From the NCBI RefSeq assembly GCF_000237325.1, contig NC_017542.1:2053501-2117500 (forward strand): 64,000 bases of DNA, in the 5' to 3' direction. The position numbers and the translations under genes were made by a program. The DNA is from Paenibacillus polymyxa M1. Its GTDB lineage: Bacteria > Bacillota > Bacilli > Paenibacillales > Paenibacillaceae. Of this stretch, positions 54,138 through 62,778 are shown piece after piece; the stretch's first letter is position 1, and the number at the start of each line of letters is the position of its first letter. A model generated the notes under the pieces. That model ran no database searches, was not told where the DNA came from, and saw only the letters and a program-made list of their open reading frames with translations.

Positions 54138-54568
54138 AGTTTGAAGACTCCTTCACTATCACAGAGATTAGCATGGTTTATTTTATCGCAAATACTGGAA
54201 TATACTATTTATTGTAACGAGTCAATGAATGAGATTAAAGAATTTTTTGTTCTCGGCCTGAGAGATGTCTATAGGTGAAGGGGGAAGGATAATAATTCAC
54301 AAATATTTCATTGTTATTATTGTTGGCAATTCTTTATAGTACATAGTATCCATATTTAGTTTAACGTCGAGATAATGGAATTAATTTCCCCTTACTCCGA
54401 GATCATCTGCATGTATCCAGAACAAGAATTACGGCAGCGCTTACGGTAATAAGGAAAAAGGCGATGTGGCAATAGAAATAGAAATGCCTGATGTGGTTAA
54501 TTGAGCTTTCTTTGAATATGATGAATGCGGATTCTAGTGAAAAATAACATAATGTGAGGGTGTACTGG
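54138..54568. other. Intergenic region with nothing assigned
   Basis: About 430 AT-rich bases between the hypothetical gene and degV. A hydrophobic stretch on the minus strand near 54403-54490 could be read as one membrane helix but lacks a start and ribosome binding site. Confidence 0.4.
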
Positions 54569-55399
54569 GTGAGATATAAAATCATAGCAGATAGTTGCTG
54601 CGACTTAACGACAGAGCTTAAAGAAAAGATGCAAGTAACTACGATTCCATTAAACATGACATTGGGTGAAAAATGCTTCATAGATGATGATACATTGGAC
54701 TTGCCTCAGTTTATGGAAGAAATGAAAGCCTGTACAACCAAGATTGGTTCCGCTTCACCGTCACCTATGCTATATAAGGAAGCCTTTCAAGGCGCGCATA
54801 CTTCTTTTGCCATTACATTATCCAGCAACCTGTCCAGCTCGTATTCCAGTGCATTGGTCGCAAAGGATATGGCGGAAGAAGAAGGGGCAGATGTTCATGT
54901 ATTCGATTCGAAAAGCGCATCGGCTGGACAACTCTTGTTAGCTCTAAAATTACGCAAGCTGATTGACGAAGGATATCATAAAAGCGAGATTATCTCTTCT
55001 TTGGAGAGCTTTATCAGCAAAATGAAAACCTATTTTGTGTTAGAGAATTTGGATAATTTGGTCAAGAACGGACGAATGAATAAAATTACTGGAAAGATAC
55101 TTTCATTTTTGCATATCAGGCCTATTTTAGGTTCAGACGGTGACGGAAACATCGCATTATTTACTCAAGCCCGTGGTCAGAATCAAATCATTGAAAAGTT
55201 GGCAGATACCATTGAAAAAAGTGGTCGGAGTACCGAAGGAGAAAGCATCGTTATTACTCATTGCAATAATCCCGGACTGGCACAAAAGTTAATGAATACC
55301 TTGAAGAACCGCTATCAATTTAAAGATATTCATATTGTGCCCACCAGGGGAATTAGTTCAATGTATGCCAATGACAAAGGGATCATTATCGCCTTTTAA
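54569..55399 (+). CDS. DegV family fatty-acid-binding protein (FakB type)
   Basis: A 276-residue protein. YKIIADSCCDLTTELKEK is the family start and GSASPSPMLYKEAF and ITLSSNLSSSYSSALVAKD contain the conserved Ser/Thr head-group site. VLENLDNLVKNGRMNKITG and VPTRGISSMYANDKGIIIAF complete the fold. FakB proteins present a fatty acid to the kinase FakA for phospholipid synthesis; Bacilli usually carry several paralogues. The start is GTG at 54569, 8 bases after GAGGG; another GTG at 54554 overlaps that site. Confidence 0.88.
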   Translation: MRYKIIADSCCDLTTELKEKMQVTTIPLNMTLGEKCFIDDDTLDLPQFMEEMKACTTKIGSASPSPMLYKEAFQGAHTSFAITLSSNLSSSYSSALVAKDMAEEEGADVHVFDSKSASAGQLLLALKLRKLIDEGYHKSEIISSLESFISKMKTYFVLENLDNLVKNGRMNKITGKILSFLHIRPILGSDGDGNIALFTQARGQNQIIEKLADTIEKSGRSTEGESIVITHCNNPGLAQKLMNTLKNRYQFKDIHIVPTRGISSMYANDKGIIIAF

Positions 55400-55408
55400 A
55401 AAGTATTC

Positions 55409-55444
55409 AGGGTTTATCCTCGTGTGATGGATAAACCCTTTTTA
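55409..55444 (+). terminator. Terminator of the degV-family gene
   Basis: AGGGTTTATCC pairs perfectly with GGATAAACCCT around a 9-base loop, followed by TTTT. Confidence 0.88.
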
Positions 55445-55473
55445 GTATATTGGGGCTTTGCATGAGTCTAAGC

Positions 55474-56100
55474 CTATCCCAATTTTCTAATGAGGACAGA
55501 GGCATTTACGCTGGCTTGAGTTCCTCCGGCCTGTGTTTGCAGGGTAACAGCAGCAGTAGAGCTATGGTTACGCAGAGTAAGGACATCACCGCATGCCAAA
55601 GCAAGGACGGCTTGCCCGGTGTTCTGCTGTGTCCCGGCTCCTGAGCCGTACACGGTTCCCTCAGCCAGTACGCCATTAATAAAGATGGCGAATTGGTTAG
55701 GTTCTATACCCGACACCGAAAAGTGGACTTCATACTTCCCTGCATCGGCTACAGCAATTTGTGTAGTCCCTGGAAGGTGAGCAATCCCAGGTGTAAGTAT
55801 GCCGTTCGTATCGAAAATGACCTCCCCTTCAATCGAAACGAGTTGGGGCCTCACATTATAAATGTAACCGAACTGCGCTAAATCACCTGTGGTTCTGGAA
55901 TCCCCTTCAGCATCATGATTAATATTCACATGTACAACTTGCTTTTTGACAATGATGTCTTTACCAAACGATTTCCGTTTTGAGCGGCCTCTTTTTTTGG
56001 GGGGCATTTCCTCAAACTTTTTTTCTAGCTTATCAAACCAGGCACGGACAAAAACGTCTTTTTTACGGCCTTTTTTTCGGTTCAATTCAGGACGACCCAA
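55474..56100 (-). CDS. Spore-surface protein with BclA/ExsF-type C-terminal domain
   Basis: A 208-residue protein. Residues 1-60 are very basic (ELNRKKGRKKDVFV, PPKKRGRSKRKSFGK). Residues 75-208 form a jelly-roll (TNF/C1q-like) domain of the type found at the C-terminus of Bacillus exosporium proteins: ISGVEPNQFAIFINGV-like stretch (here VSGIEPNQFAIFINGVL), VYGSGAGTQQNTGQAVLAL and LRNHSSTAAVTLQT. No collagen-like G-x-y repeat precedes it, unlike BclA. The TTG at 56100 lies 7 bases after GGAGGT; the ATG at 56115 overlaps this site. Probably trimeric and expressed during sporulation; no sigma-E/K promoter was established. Confidence 0.8.
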   Translation of the reverse strand: MGRPELNRKKGRKKDVFVRAWFDKLEKKFEEMPPKKRGRSKRKSFGKDIIVKKQVVHVNINHDAEGDSRTTGDLAQFGYIYNVRPQLVSIEGEVIFDTNGILTPGIAHLPGTTQIAVADAGKYEVHFSVSGIEPNQFAIFINGVLAEGTVYGSGAGTQQNTGQAVLALACGDVLTLRNHSSTAAVTLQTQAGGTQASVNASVLIRKLG

Positions 56101-56238
56101 TACAAACACCTCCATATGGTTTGTTGTATAGTACTCCATTCATCTAGAGGAGGCATGGATATCTGTCCTGTGTTTCATAGGAAACAATCTATTTTGACTA
56201 AAAACAGGCTTCTGTACAAGGTACATTCGTCTAGTATG

Positions 56239-56294
56239 TAAAAAGCACCTCCAAATGTATCCTTGGTTGTCATCTAAGGATACACTTGGAGTGC
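56239..56294 (-). terminator. Terminator of the GlcP-like permease gene
   Basis: GCACTCCAAGTGTATCCTT (minus strand) pairs with AAGGATACATTTGGAGGTGC with a bulge, followed by TTTTTA. Confidence 0.85.
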
Positions 56295-56310
56295 CAGTAG
56301 TAGGTTAATA

Positions 56311-57537
56311 TCATGATGAAGCGGTTTGAAGCCGCTTTTTGCGTACATATAAGGCGTACAGGATACCGCCAAGCAGGCACAGGATACAAGCAAATCCCGC
56401 CAGTAACCAAGCTGAAGCTACTGCTCCTCCATGATCCATACTGTTTCCAAGCCATAAGGGCAGCAGGGCCCCTCCGACTCCGCCTGCACCGATAAGCAGG
56501 CTGGTGGTCGATTCTTCTGTACCTGGCATCATTTTGCTGGCAAAAACAAGAGCGATGGAAAAGATGCCGGACATGCCGAGTCCCAGCAGTACGATAAGGA
56601 CAAAGGCACCAGCAGTGCCTTGGATCAACGGGAACACACACAGCAGCAGGGTCGCTGCCAGTGAGCTCAGAGCGACAAAGACACCGTAGCCGTATCGATC
56701 GGCAATGTAGCCTGTAAATAACCGTCCGAAGGCCATTGCCAACCAAAAGCAGGTGACACTGAGTGCTGCTTCGGCTTGTGTGAGACCGAGTCGCTCGATA
56801 AACATGGAGGGCAGGAAATTGGCCAGGCTCATCTCAGTTCCTACGTAGATAAAGAAAAAAACGATAAATAATGCAAGTAGCTTCCAATTGCCTATAGGGC
56901 TGCTAATAGAAGCCTTTACGGTAGGTGACTCCAGTGAATTAGTGGAACGCTTATGGTAGTCACCTCGGCGTTCCTGTTCGTCCAATAGAGCGTCCAGTGT
57001 GCCGAAGGACCCGCGCAGCCAAGCTATAGTGGCTACGGCTGCAAACAAGGAGATGATGGGAAATGCCAGTCGCCACCAACCTAGAGCAATGAATTGGCTA
57101 GCGATAGCGGGCATAGCCAAGGCGCCGATCCCGAAAAAGACTTCCAGACGGCTCATAGCCGCGCCCGTTCCTTGAGTAATACCTCCAATAACAATAGTAC
57201 CAATGAGTGCTTCTACCATCCCAAAGCCAAATCCGGCTACTGCCCCGACGGCATATAGCCAGCCCCAGGGCGGCAGAAGTGAATACAGCACTTCTGCCGC
57301 ACACAGCAGAAGTAGAGCAAATACCAGACTTCGGCGTTTGCCGAACGTCCGGGCAAGCCACGGTGACAGTAGGACTCCAGCCAGAAAGCCGGAAAATTGA
57401 GCGAAAATCAGGCTTCCGCCATCCGTATAGGTTCTACCGTAATGCTCTAGCAACACAGGCAGTAGGGAGCCTACAACCACATGTGCTAGACCAATTAAAA
57501 AATAAGACAAGCTGCCGATCCATAGTAGTCGTTTCAT
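56311..57537 (-). CDS. GlcP-like sugar:H+ symporter (MFS, FHS type)
   Basis: A 408-residue, 12-helix MFS protein that follows the pattern of B. subtilis GlcP: IFAQFSGFLAGVLLSPWLAR, MSRLEVFFGIGALAMP and GTEMSLANFLPSMF, corresponding to QFTGFLSGVLI, MSKLEVLFGLGALSFP and ETNFANFLPS there. GlcP imports glucose or mannose with a proton. It follows the GH42 gene by 68 bases on the same strand, with AAAGGAGTTAATC before the ATG. Uptake of galactose or another hexose released or used by that pathway is a reasonable guess. Confidence 0.8.
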   Translation of the reverse strand: MKRLLWIGSLSYFLIGLAHVVVGSLLPVLLEHYGRTYTDGGSLIFAQFSGFLAGVLLSPWLARTFGKRRSLVFALLLLCAAEVLYSLLPPWGWLYAVGAVAGFGFGMVEALIGTIVIGGITQGTGAAMSRLEVFFGIGALAMPAIASQFIALGWWRLAFPIISLFAAVATIAWLRGSFGTLDALLDEQERRGDYHKRSTNSLESPTVKASISSPIGNWKLLALFIVFFFIYVGTEMSLANFLPSMFIERLGLTQAEAALSVTCFWLAMAFGRLFTGYIADRYGYGVFVALSSLAATLLLCVFPLIQGTAGAFVLIVLLGLGMSGIFSIALVFASKMMPGTEESTTSLLIGAGGVGGALLPLWLGNSMDHGGAVASAWLLAGFACILCLLGGILYALYVRKKRLQTASS

Positions 57538-57605
57538 GATTAACTCCTTTGGTACTAAATTACCTTTATGCAGTAAAGTGAGTGGTATAAGTCAGATTGA
57601 ATTGA

Positions 57606-59633
57606 TTAGGATAGCTCCAGCACTTGAAAGCCATAGCCTTCAATACAAATATCTCCTTCCAGGAATTTTCCGCTGATCAGCTCTTTTCCTTTTTGGTCAT
57701 CCAGATGATATTGCTGTGTCTGGGCATTATGGTTCAGAACAAATAGATACGACTTTCCATCTTTGGACCGCATAGTGGCTTCTATGCCCGCAGGAGCACG
57801 CAGCAGGGATGAAATCCCTTTTTGCTCACAAATGTAGCCCAGCAGACCATCAAGGAAAGGTTCCTCAGGGTCAGTAGCGACATACCACGCTTCACCTTGA
57901 CCAAAGCGATTGCGTGTCAGTACTGGCATGCCCTGATAGAAATCATCGCCGTATTCCGCCAGAACCTCGGCTCCTTCGCTATGCAGCAAGTCGCAGAGCA
58001 ACCCACACTTATATTCACCTTCTAATACGCCCACTTTTTCTTTCAATATAATGCGGTTGTGTGATTCAGGCAGAAGCGCATCAATTTCCTCCACCCAGAT
58101 CCCGAGTAAATTACGCAGTTTACCAGGATATCCTCCGGTTGTAACCAGATCGTTTTCATTTACAATGCCACTGAAAAAGGTCGTTAAGAAGGTGCCGCCA
58201 CGCTCTGTGAATTGTTCCAGTTTCTCAGCAGTACTCGGCTTGACCATGTAGAGTACAGGCGCGATAATGAGATCATATTTTTGGAAATCTGTGTCCACAG
58301 AAATCAGGTCTACCTGTACGTTACGCCGGAAGAGGGTAGCATAATACTTATGCACCTGATCCAAGTATTTCAAGGCGACAGAAGGGCCGCTTGACTTTTC
58401 CAAAGCCCACCAATTGTCCCAATCAAACAAAATAGCTACTTTGGCATGAACAGTCGCGTCAAGCAGCGTGTTGCCTAAAGCGCCGAGCTCATTGCCAAGC
58501 TGTGCCACCTCGCGAAATACACGTGTGTTCTCATGCCCGGCATGCTCAATTACGGCCCCGTGGAATTTCTCGCAAGCACCGATCGAGCGGCGAAGCTGGA
58601 AAAACATGACCGTATCCGCGCCATGTGCTACAGCCTGATAACTCCATAAACGCATAACGCCAGGTCGTTTAAGTGAATTATACGCCTGCCAATTCTGTTG
58701 GCTCGGTGTTTGCTCCATCAGCATAAAGGGCTGCCCATCCTTCAAGCCGCGCATCAGGTCGTGCGCCATCGCCGTATAGCTTATCGGGGTATTAGCCCCG
58801 GGATAGCTGTCCCAAGATACTATATCCATGTGCTTAGCCCACTTAAAATAATCCAGTTGCTTAAAAAAGCCCATCAGATTGGTTGTTACCACGGCATCGG
58901 GAATATGTTTTTTAATCGCGTTATATTCCAGCAGGTAGCAATCCAGCATACTGTCTGAATTGAAGCGCGCATAATCAAGGGATATGCCCTGAAATGTGGA
59001 GTGATTTTCTCCCCAATGCTCACTCAGATTATTTGGAGGTACAATTTCATCCCAATCATAGAAGGTGTGACCCCAGAAGGAAGTATTCCACACCCGGTTT
59101 AGCTCTTCTAGTGATTCGTATTTTTGTTTGAGCCATACCCGGAACGCTGCGGCACAATTGTCACAATAGCAATCCCCGCCATACTCATTGGATACGTGCC
59201 ACACGAGGATTGCGGGATGGTCTTTGTATCGCTCTGCAAGTCGGTCAGCCATCTGCTCTGCGTATTTTCGATAGGTTGGACTGTTCGGACAAGAGTTATG
59301 TCGTCCTCCGAATTTTCGCTTACGCCCGTCAGCATCGACCCGAAGAATGTCGGGATAACGGGTAGCCATCCAAGCAGGATGCGCTGCCGTACTAGTAGCT
59401 AGACAAACGAAGATATCGCTTTCATAAAGATTATCAATCAACTGATCCAGCCACTCAAAATGATATGTGATTTCGTCAGACTGAATTTTAGCCCATGAGA
59501 AAACGTTGAGTGTGGCGATATCAATTCCTGCCTGTCTGAACATCCGTAAATCCTCCTGATGCGTGGCCTCATCCCATTGCTCAGGATTGTAATCCCCACC
59601 GTAAAATACTTTAGGAAGTTTGCTGCTTATCAT
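57606..59633 (-). CDS. Beta-galactosidase, glycoside hydrolase family 42
   Basis: A 675-residue cytosolic enzyme. LPKVFYGGDYNPEQWDE is the family start. The acid/base is Glu150 in HVSNEYGGD, followed by the zinc Cys cluster (CYCDNC), and the nucleophile is Glu307 in MLMEQTPSQQNW. A trimerisation domain and a C-terminal beta domain follow. GH42 enzymes prefer beta-1,4- and beta-1,3-galacto-oligosaccharides from pectin or galactan more than lactose. The ATG at 59633 follows AGAGGTGATTGGC; an in-frame ATG at 59678 has no ribosome binding site. Divergent AraC regulator upstream and a sugar permease downstream complete the locus. Confidence 0.93.
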   Translation of the reverse strand: MISSKLPKVFYGGDYNPEQWDEATHQEDLRMFRQAGIDIATLNVFSWAKIQSDEITYHFEWLDQLIDNLYESDIFVCLATSTAAHPAWMATRYPDILRVDADGRKRKFGGRHNSCPNSPTYRKYAEQMADRLAERYKDHPAILVWHVSNEYGGDCYCDNCAAAFRVWLKQKYESLEELNRVWNTSFWGHTFYDWDEIVPPNNLSEHWGENHSTFQGISLDYARFNSDSMLDCYLLEYNAIKKHIPDAVVTTNLMGFFKQLDYFKWAKHMDIVSWDSYPGANTPISYTAMAHDLMRGLKDGQPFMLMEQTPSQQNWQAYNSLKRPGVMRLWSYQAVAHGADTVMFFQLRRSIGACEKFHGAVIEHAGHENTRVFREVAQLGNELGALGNTLLDATVHAKVAILFDWDNWWALEKSSGPSVALKYLDQVHKYYATLFRRNVQVDLISVDTDFQKYDLIIAPVLYMVKPSTAEKLEQFTERGGTFLTTFFSGIVNENDLVTTGGYPGKLRNLLGIWVEEIDALLPESHNRIILKEKVGVLEGEYKCGLLCDLLHSEGAEVLAEYGDDFYQGMPVLTRNRFGQGEAWYVATDPEEPFLDGLLGYICEQKGISSLLRAPAGIEATMRSKDGKSYLFVLNHNAQTQQYHLDDQKGKELISGKFLEGDICIEGYGFQVLELS

Positions 59634-59770
59634 GCCAATCACCTCTGTATATAAGAATAATCCTATCTTATAATACAAATAAATGCTTTTAAATATAATA
59701 AAATGAACATGTATATAACAATATGGATCTACATGAGAAATAGATACCGCATACGCCGGAGGTGCTTATT

Positions 59771-60607
59771 ATGATTTTGACTCCCCATCATTTGCGATTT
59801 TTCCTGACTACTCGTGAGCACTCTTTACCCCTTTTTATTGAAAGTATCGGATTTAATAGCAGACAGGAGGATGTTTCCCGTCCAGAGGGCTATCCTTGCT
59901 TTCACTGGATTCAGACGGTGTCAGGTGAGGGGATGTTTACATATAAAGGGGGAACCTTCCGTTTGGGTGAGCAGTCCGGGGTTCTGCTACTGCCTGGTGA
60001 AGCCCATGCATACAGACGGGCGACCAAGGTATGGCGAACGTTATACATTACATTTGACGGACCCATCGCCGCGGCTGTATTGACTGCACTCGAATTGAAG
60101 CATACGCGAGGGTACCATTGGGACCCGGATAGCGAGCTGCACAGCTTTGGGGAAAACATGCTACACTCCATGGTTAGTGAACGTGATTTGTCTGGATTAG
60201 ATGCTTCGGCCAATATGTACCGTTTTCTGACTCTGCTGCGTAAACATGGACAACATAGCTCGATGCCTTCCTTATCTCACAATGTGGAACGTTTAACCCC
60301 TGTACTGACCTTTATGGAGCAAAATTATGCCAGCCCAGATGTGGGTTTAAGGGATATGGCCGTTATGATGAATGTCAGCGCTCGTCATTTAAATACATTG
60401 TTTAAGCAAGCGTTCGGTGTGACTTCGTATGCTTATCTGATTGTAATTCGGTTGCGGAAGGCTAAGGAGATGATGACAGAGTATCCGCAATTAACGGTAA
60501 AGGAGATTTCTGAGCGCGTAGGCTTCCGGGATGTCAGTCATTTTGTGGCAACTTTCCGCCGGGCGGAAGGAATTACGCCGGAAAGGTTCAAAATACTGTA
60601 TACATAA
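59771..60607 (+). CDS. AraC family regulator of the GH42 locus
   Basis: A 278-residue regulator with an AraC-type arm and cupin (PCFHWIQTVSGEGMFTYKGGTFRLGEQSGVLLLPGEAHAY; the RxPEGxxxxxWIxxxxG pattern is typical of sugar-sensing AraC proteins) and two HTH units (VGLRDMAVMMNVSARHLNTLFKQAFG, TVKEISERVGFRDVSHFVATFRRAEG). It is divergent from the beta-galactosidase gene, so it probably activates it in the presence of galacto-oligosaccharides. CGGAGGTGCTTATT sets the ATG at 59771; an in-frame GTG at 59762 overlaps the site. The 137-base divergent region is AT-rich, but I could not place operator repeats. Confidence 0.88.
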   Translation: MILTPHHLRFFLTTREHSLPLFIESIGFNSRQEDVSRPEGYPCFHWIQTVSGEGMFTYKGGTFRLGEQSGVLLLPGEAHAYRRATKVWRTLYITFDGPIAAAVLTALELKHTRGYHWDPDSELHSFGENMLHSMVSERDLSGLDASANMYRFLTLLRKHGQHSSMPSLSHNVERLTPVLTFMEQNYASPDVGLRDMAVMMNVSARHLNTLFKQAFGVTSYAYLIVIRLRKAKEMMTEYPQLTVKEISERVGFRDVSHFVATFRRAEGITPERFKILYT

Positions 60608-60638
60608 GGGTATTTTATCGAAATACTCTTTCTTACTC

Positions 60639-60680
60639 GGGAATGCTCTTTTTAGGGAGCATTCCTTATTGTTTTTTTCT
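60639..60680 (+). terminator. Terminator of the AraC-type gene
   Basis: GGAATGCTC pairs with GAGCATTCC around an 8-base loop, followed by TTATTGTTTTTTT. Confidence 0.82.
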
Positions 60681-60800
60681 GGATGAGGGAGTATAAAATA
60701 ATAGTTCATTTGTTTCATCAATCTGATGTGCAGGTGACATAATAAATATCCGATTCATATTTCTTTTGCAAAACCCTCATCCAAAGAAGGAGTCAACGAA

Positions 60801-62618
60801 ATGCTAAGTAAAGTCAAAAGGTTATTAATCGGTCGTCCGCGAAAATCGACGGCCCTTGAAGATGAGAAACTGAATAAGCTCAAGGCACTGGCCATTCTGT
60901 CCTCAGATGCATTGTCCTCTGTAGCTTACGGAACGGAGCAGATTCTGCTGGTTTTAATTACAGCGGGCTTTGCTGCCCTATGGTATTCTATCCCTATATC
61001 CATTGCGGTATTGGGTTTGCTTATCATTCTGATCCTATCGTATAGACAGACCATTTTTTCCTATCCTGGTGGTGGGGGAGCCTACATTGTTGCACAGGAC
61101 AATTTAGGAAAGAGTCCGAGTCTGATTGCAGGCGGCTCTCTGCTGGTCGATTATATTCTAACGGTAGCTGTTAGCTCATCGGCAGGTACAGATGCCATTA
61201 CATCGGCGTTCCCATCGTTACATGATCATCGAATCGCAATTGCTTTAGTGATGATTATCTTTTTGACTATTATGAACTTGCGCGGGGTGACGGAATCTGC
61301 CTCGGTGCTGGCTATACCGATTTACTTATTTGTTGTTGCCATTTTTGTTCTGATTATTAGTGGTATCATTCACTATCTGGCAGGAGGAGCCCATGCGGCG
61401 GCGCCGCAATTTGGAGCTACGGTATCTAACGTCAGTCTGTTTCTCTTACTAAAAGCATTTAGCTCGGGCTGTTCGGCGCTAACCGGTGTAGAAGCTGTCT
61501 CAAATGCCATTCCGAACTTCCGCAAGCCTGCTGCCAAAAATGCGGCAACTACATTGATGATGATGGGCTTGATTCTCGGCTGTATGTTTATCGGAATTAG
61601 TTTGCTGGCTTATTGGTACGGTGTTCGTCCTAATCCGCAAGAAACAGTGATTTCGCAAATTGCTAATGCTACTTTTGGGCGCGGTGTGATGTATTACATC
61701 ATTCAAGGCGTGACGGCACTTATCTTGTTTTTGGCGGCCAACACAGCTTATTCAGCTTTTCCGTTGCTCGCTTTTATGCTCGCGAAAGACAAATACATGC
61801 CGCATATGTTCATGGTTCGTGGAGATCGACTCGGCTATTCTAACGGCATCCTGTTTCTGAGTATCTTCTCGGCATTGCTGGTCATCGTTTTTGGTGGCAA
61901 CACAGAAAACCTCATCCCGCTTTATGCCGTAGGGGTATTTATTCCGTTTACCTTGTCACAGCTTGGTATGATGATTCGGTGGATTCGGCTCAAACCAGCT
62001 GGCTGGGTCGTCAAATTGGCTATTAATACGGTCGGGATGCTAACCACGCTGTCAATTACGCTTATCTTTATCTTTACTAAGTTTAGCCAGGTATGGGTAG
62101 TCTTTATCTTCCTGCCTTTGGTATTATATTTCTTTATGAAGATTAATAAGCATTACAAAAATACGGCTGAACAGCTGCGCATTGATATCACAAAGGACAA
62201 ACCTATGGTCAAAGGCAACACGATTATTATTCCGGTGGCAGGCATTACACGAGTCGTCATGAATACCATCAGCTATGCCAAAACTCTGTCGGACAATGTG
62301 GTTGCCGTATATGTAGGTGTGGACGATGAAGCGATTCAAAAAATGGAACAGAAGTGGGAAGAGTGGGATGTGGGTATACGTTTAGTAGTGCTGAGATCGC
62401 GTTATCGCAGTATTATTAATCCGCTTCGCAAGTTCATTGATACAGTAGAGTGGAAAAAAGCAGACGAGGATCATATTACAGTTCTCATTCCACAATTTAT
62501 CACTAAACACTGGTGGGAAAATATACTGCATAATCAGACCAGTTTGCTGATGAGAGCCTATTTGATTAACTACAAAGATGTCATCGTAACGACCGTACCT
62601 TTTCATTTAAACAAATAG
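60801..62618 (+). CDS. kimA: High-affinity potassium importer KimA
   Basis: A 605-residue APC-superfamily transporter, nearly the same length as B. subtilis KimA (607). KLKALAILSSDALSSVAYGTEQ and SYPGGGGAYIVAQDNLG hold the substrate site, and LLVDYILTVAVS, SSGCSALTGVEAVSNAIP and MVRGDRLGYSNGI follow. The C-terminal cytosolic domain (about 450-605) is the c-di-AMP-binding UspA-like region with VIIPVAGITRVV. The protein imports K+ with protons at low external potassium. AGAAGGAGTC precedes the ATG. The c-di-AMP (ydaO) riboswitch found before B. subtilis kimA is not visible in the 120-base leader. Confidence 0.92.
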   Translation: MLSKVKRLLIGRPRKSTALEDEKLNKLKALAILSSDALSSVAYGTEQILLVLITAGFAALWYSIPISIAVLGLLIILILSYRQTIFSYPGGGGAYIVAQDNLGKSPSLIAGGSLLVDYILTVAVSSSAGTDAITSAFPSLHDHRIAIALVMIIFLTIMNLRGVTESASVLAIPIYLFVVAIFVLIISGIIHYLAGGAHAAAPQFGATVSNVSLFLLLKAFSSGCSALTGVEAVSNAIPNFRKPAAKNAATTLMMMGLILGCMFIGISLLAYWYGVRPNPQETVISQIANATFGRGVMYYIIQGVTALILFLAANTAYSAFPLLAFMLAKDKYMPHMFMVRGDRLGYSNGILFLSIFSALLVIVFGGNTENLIPLYAVGVFIPFTLSQLGMMIRWIRLKPAGWVVKLAINTVGMLTTLSITLIFIFTKFSQVWVVFIFLPLVLYFFMKINKHYKNTAEQLRIDITKDKPMVKGNTIIIPVAGITRVVMNTISYAKTLSDNVVAVYVGVDDEAIQKMEQKWEEWDVGIRLVVLRSRYRSIINPLRKFIDTVEWKKADEDHITVLIPQFITKHWWENILHNQTSLLMRAYLINYKDVIVTTVPFHLNK

Positions 62619-62647
62619 AGAACAGCTGATTATAGCATGATAAAATC

Positions 62648-62692
62648 AACACTTTTTGACCGCATCTTGGTGCGGTCAGAGGGTGTTTTTTT
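62648..62692 (+). terminator. Terminator of kimA
   Basis: AACAC-N5-GACCGCA pairs with TGCGGTC-N6-GTGTT, followed by TTTTTT. Confidence 0.85.
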
Positions 62693-62711
62693 ACATAATG
62701 GGGATATTTAC

Positions 62712-62753
62712 TTGGGTGATACATTTTGTGTATTATAGATACAAAATGTATCA
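62712..62753 (+). promoter_or_regulatory. 13-bp inverted repeat over the acyltransferase promoter
   Basis: TGATACATTTTGT (62717-62729) and ACAAAATGTATCA (62741-62753) are perfect complements around an 11-base centre. A TTGGGT/TATAGA promoter (62712-62717 and 62734-62739) lies across it. The inner part can also pair as TGTAT-N5-ATACA. A dimeric repressor site is likely. Confidence 0.6.
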
Positions 62754-62778
62754 TTTGAATTTGTTATGGAGGGATACG

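Noticed and set aside
54403..54681. Small membrane protein on the minus strand
   Set aside because: The hydrophobic tail looks like a helix, but the frame starts inside degV on the other strand, and there is no internal start with a ribosome binding site.
60681..60800. c-di-AMP (ydaO) riboswitch before kimA
   Set aside because: Expected from B. subtilis, but the space is too short and no conserved motif is visible by eye. Only a covariance search could exclude it fully.
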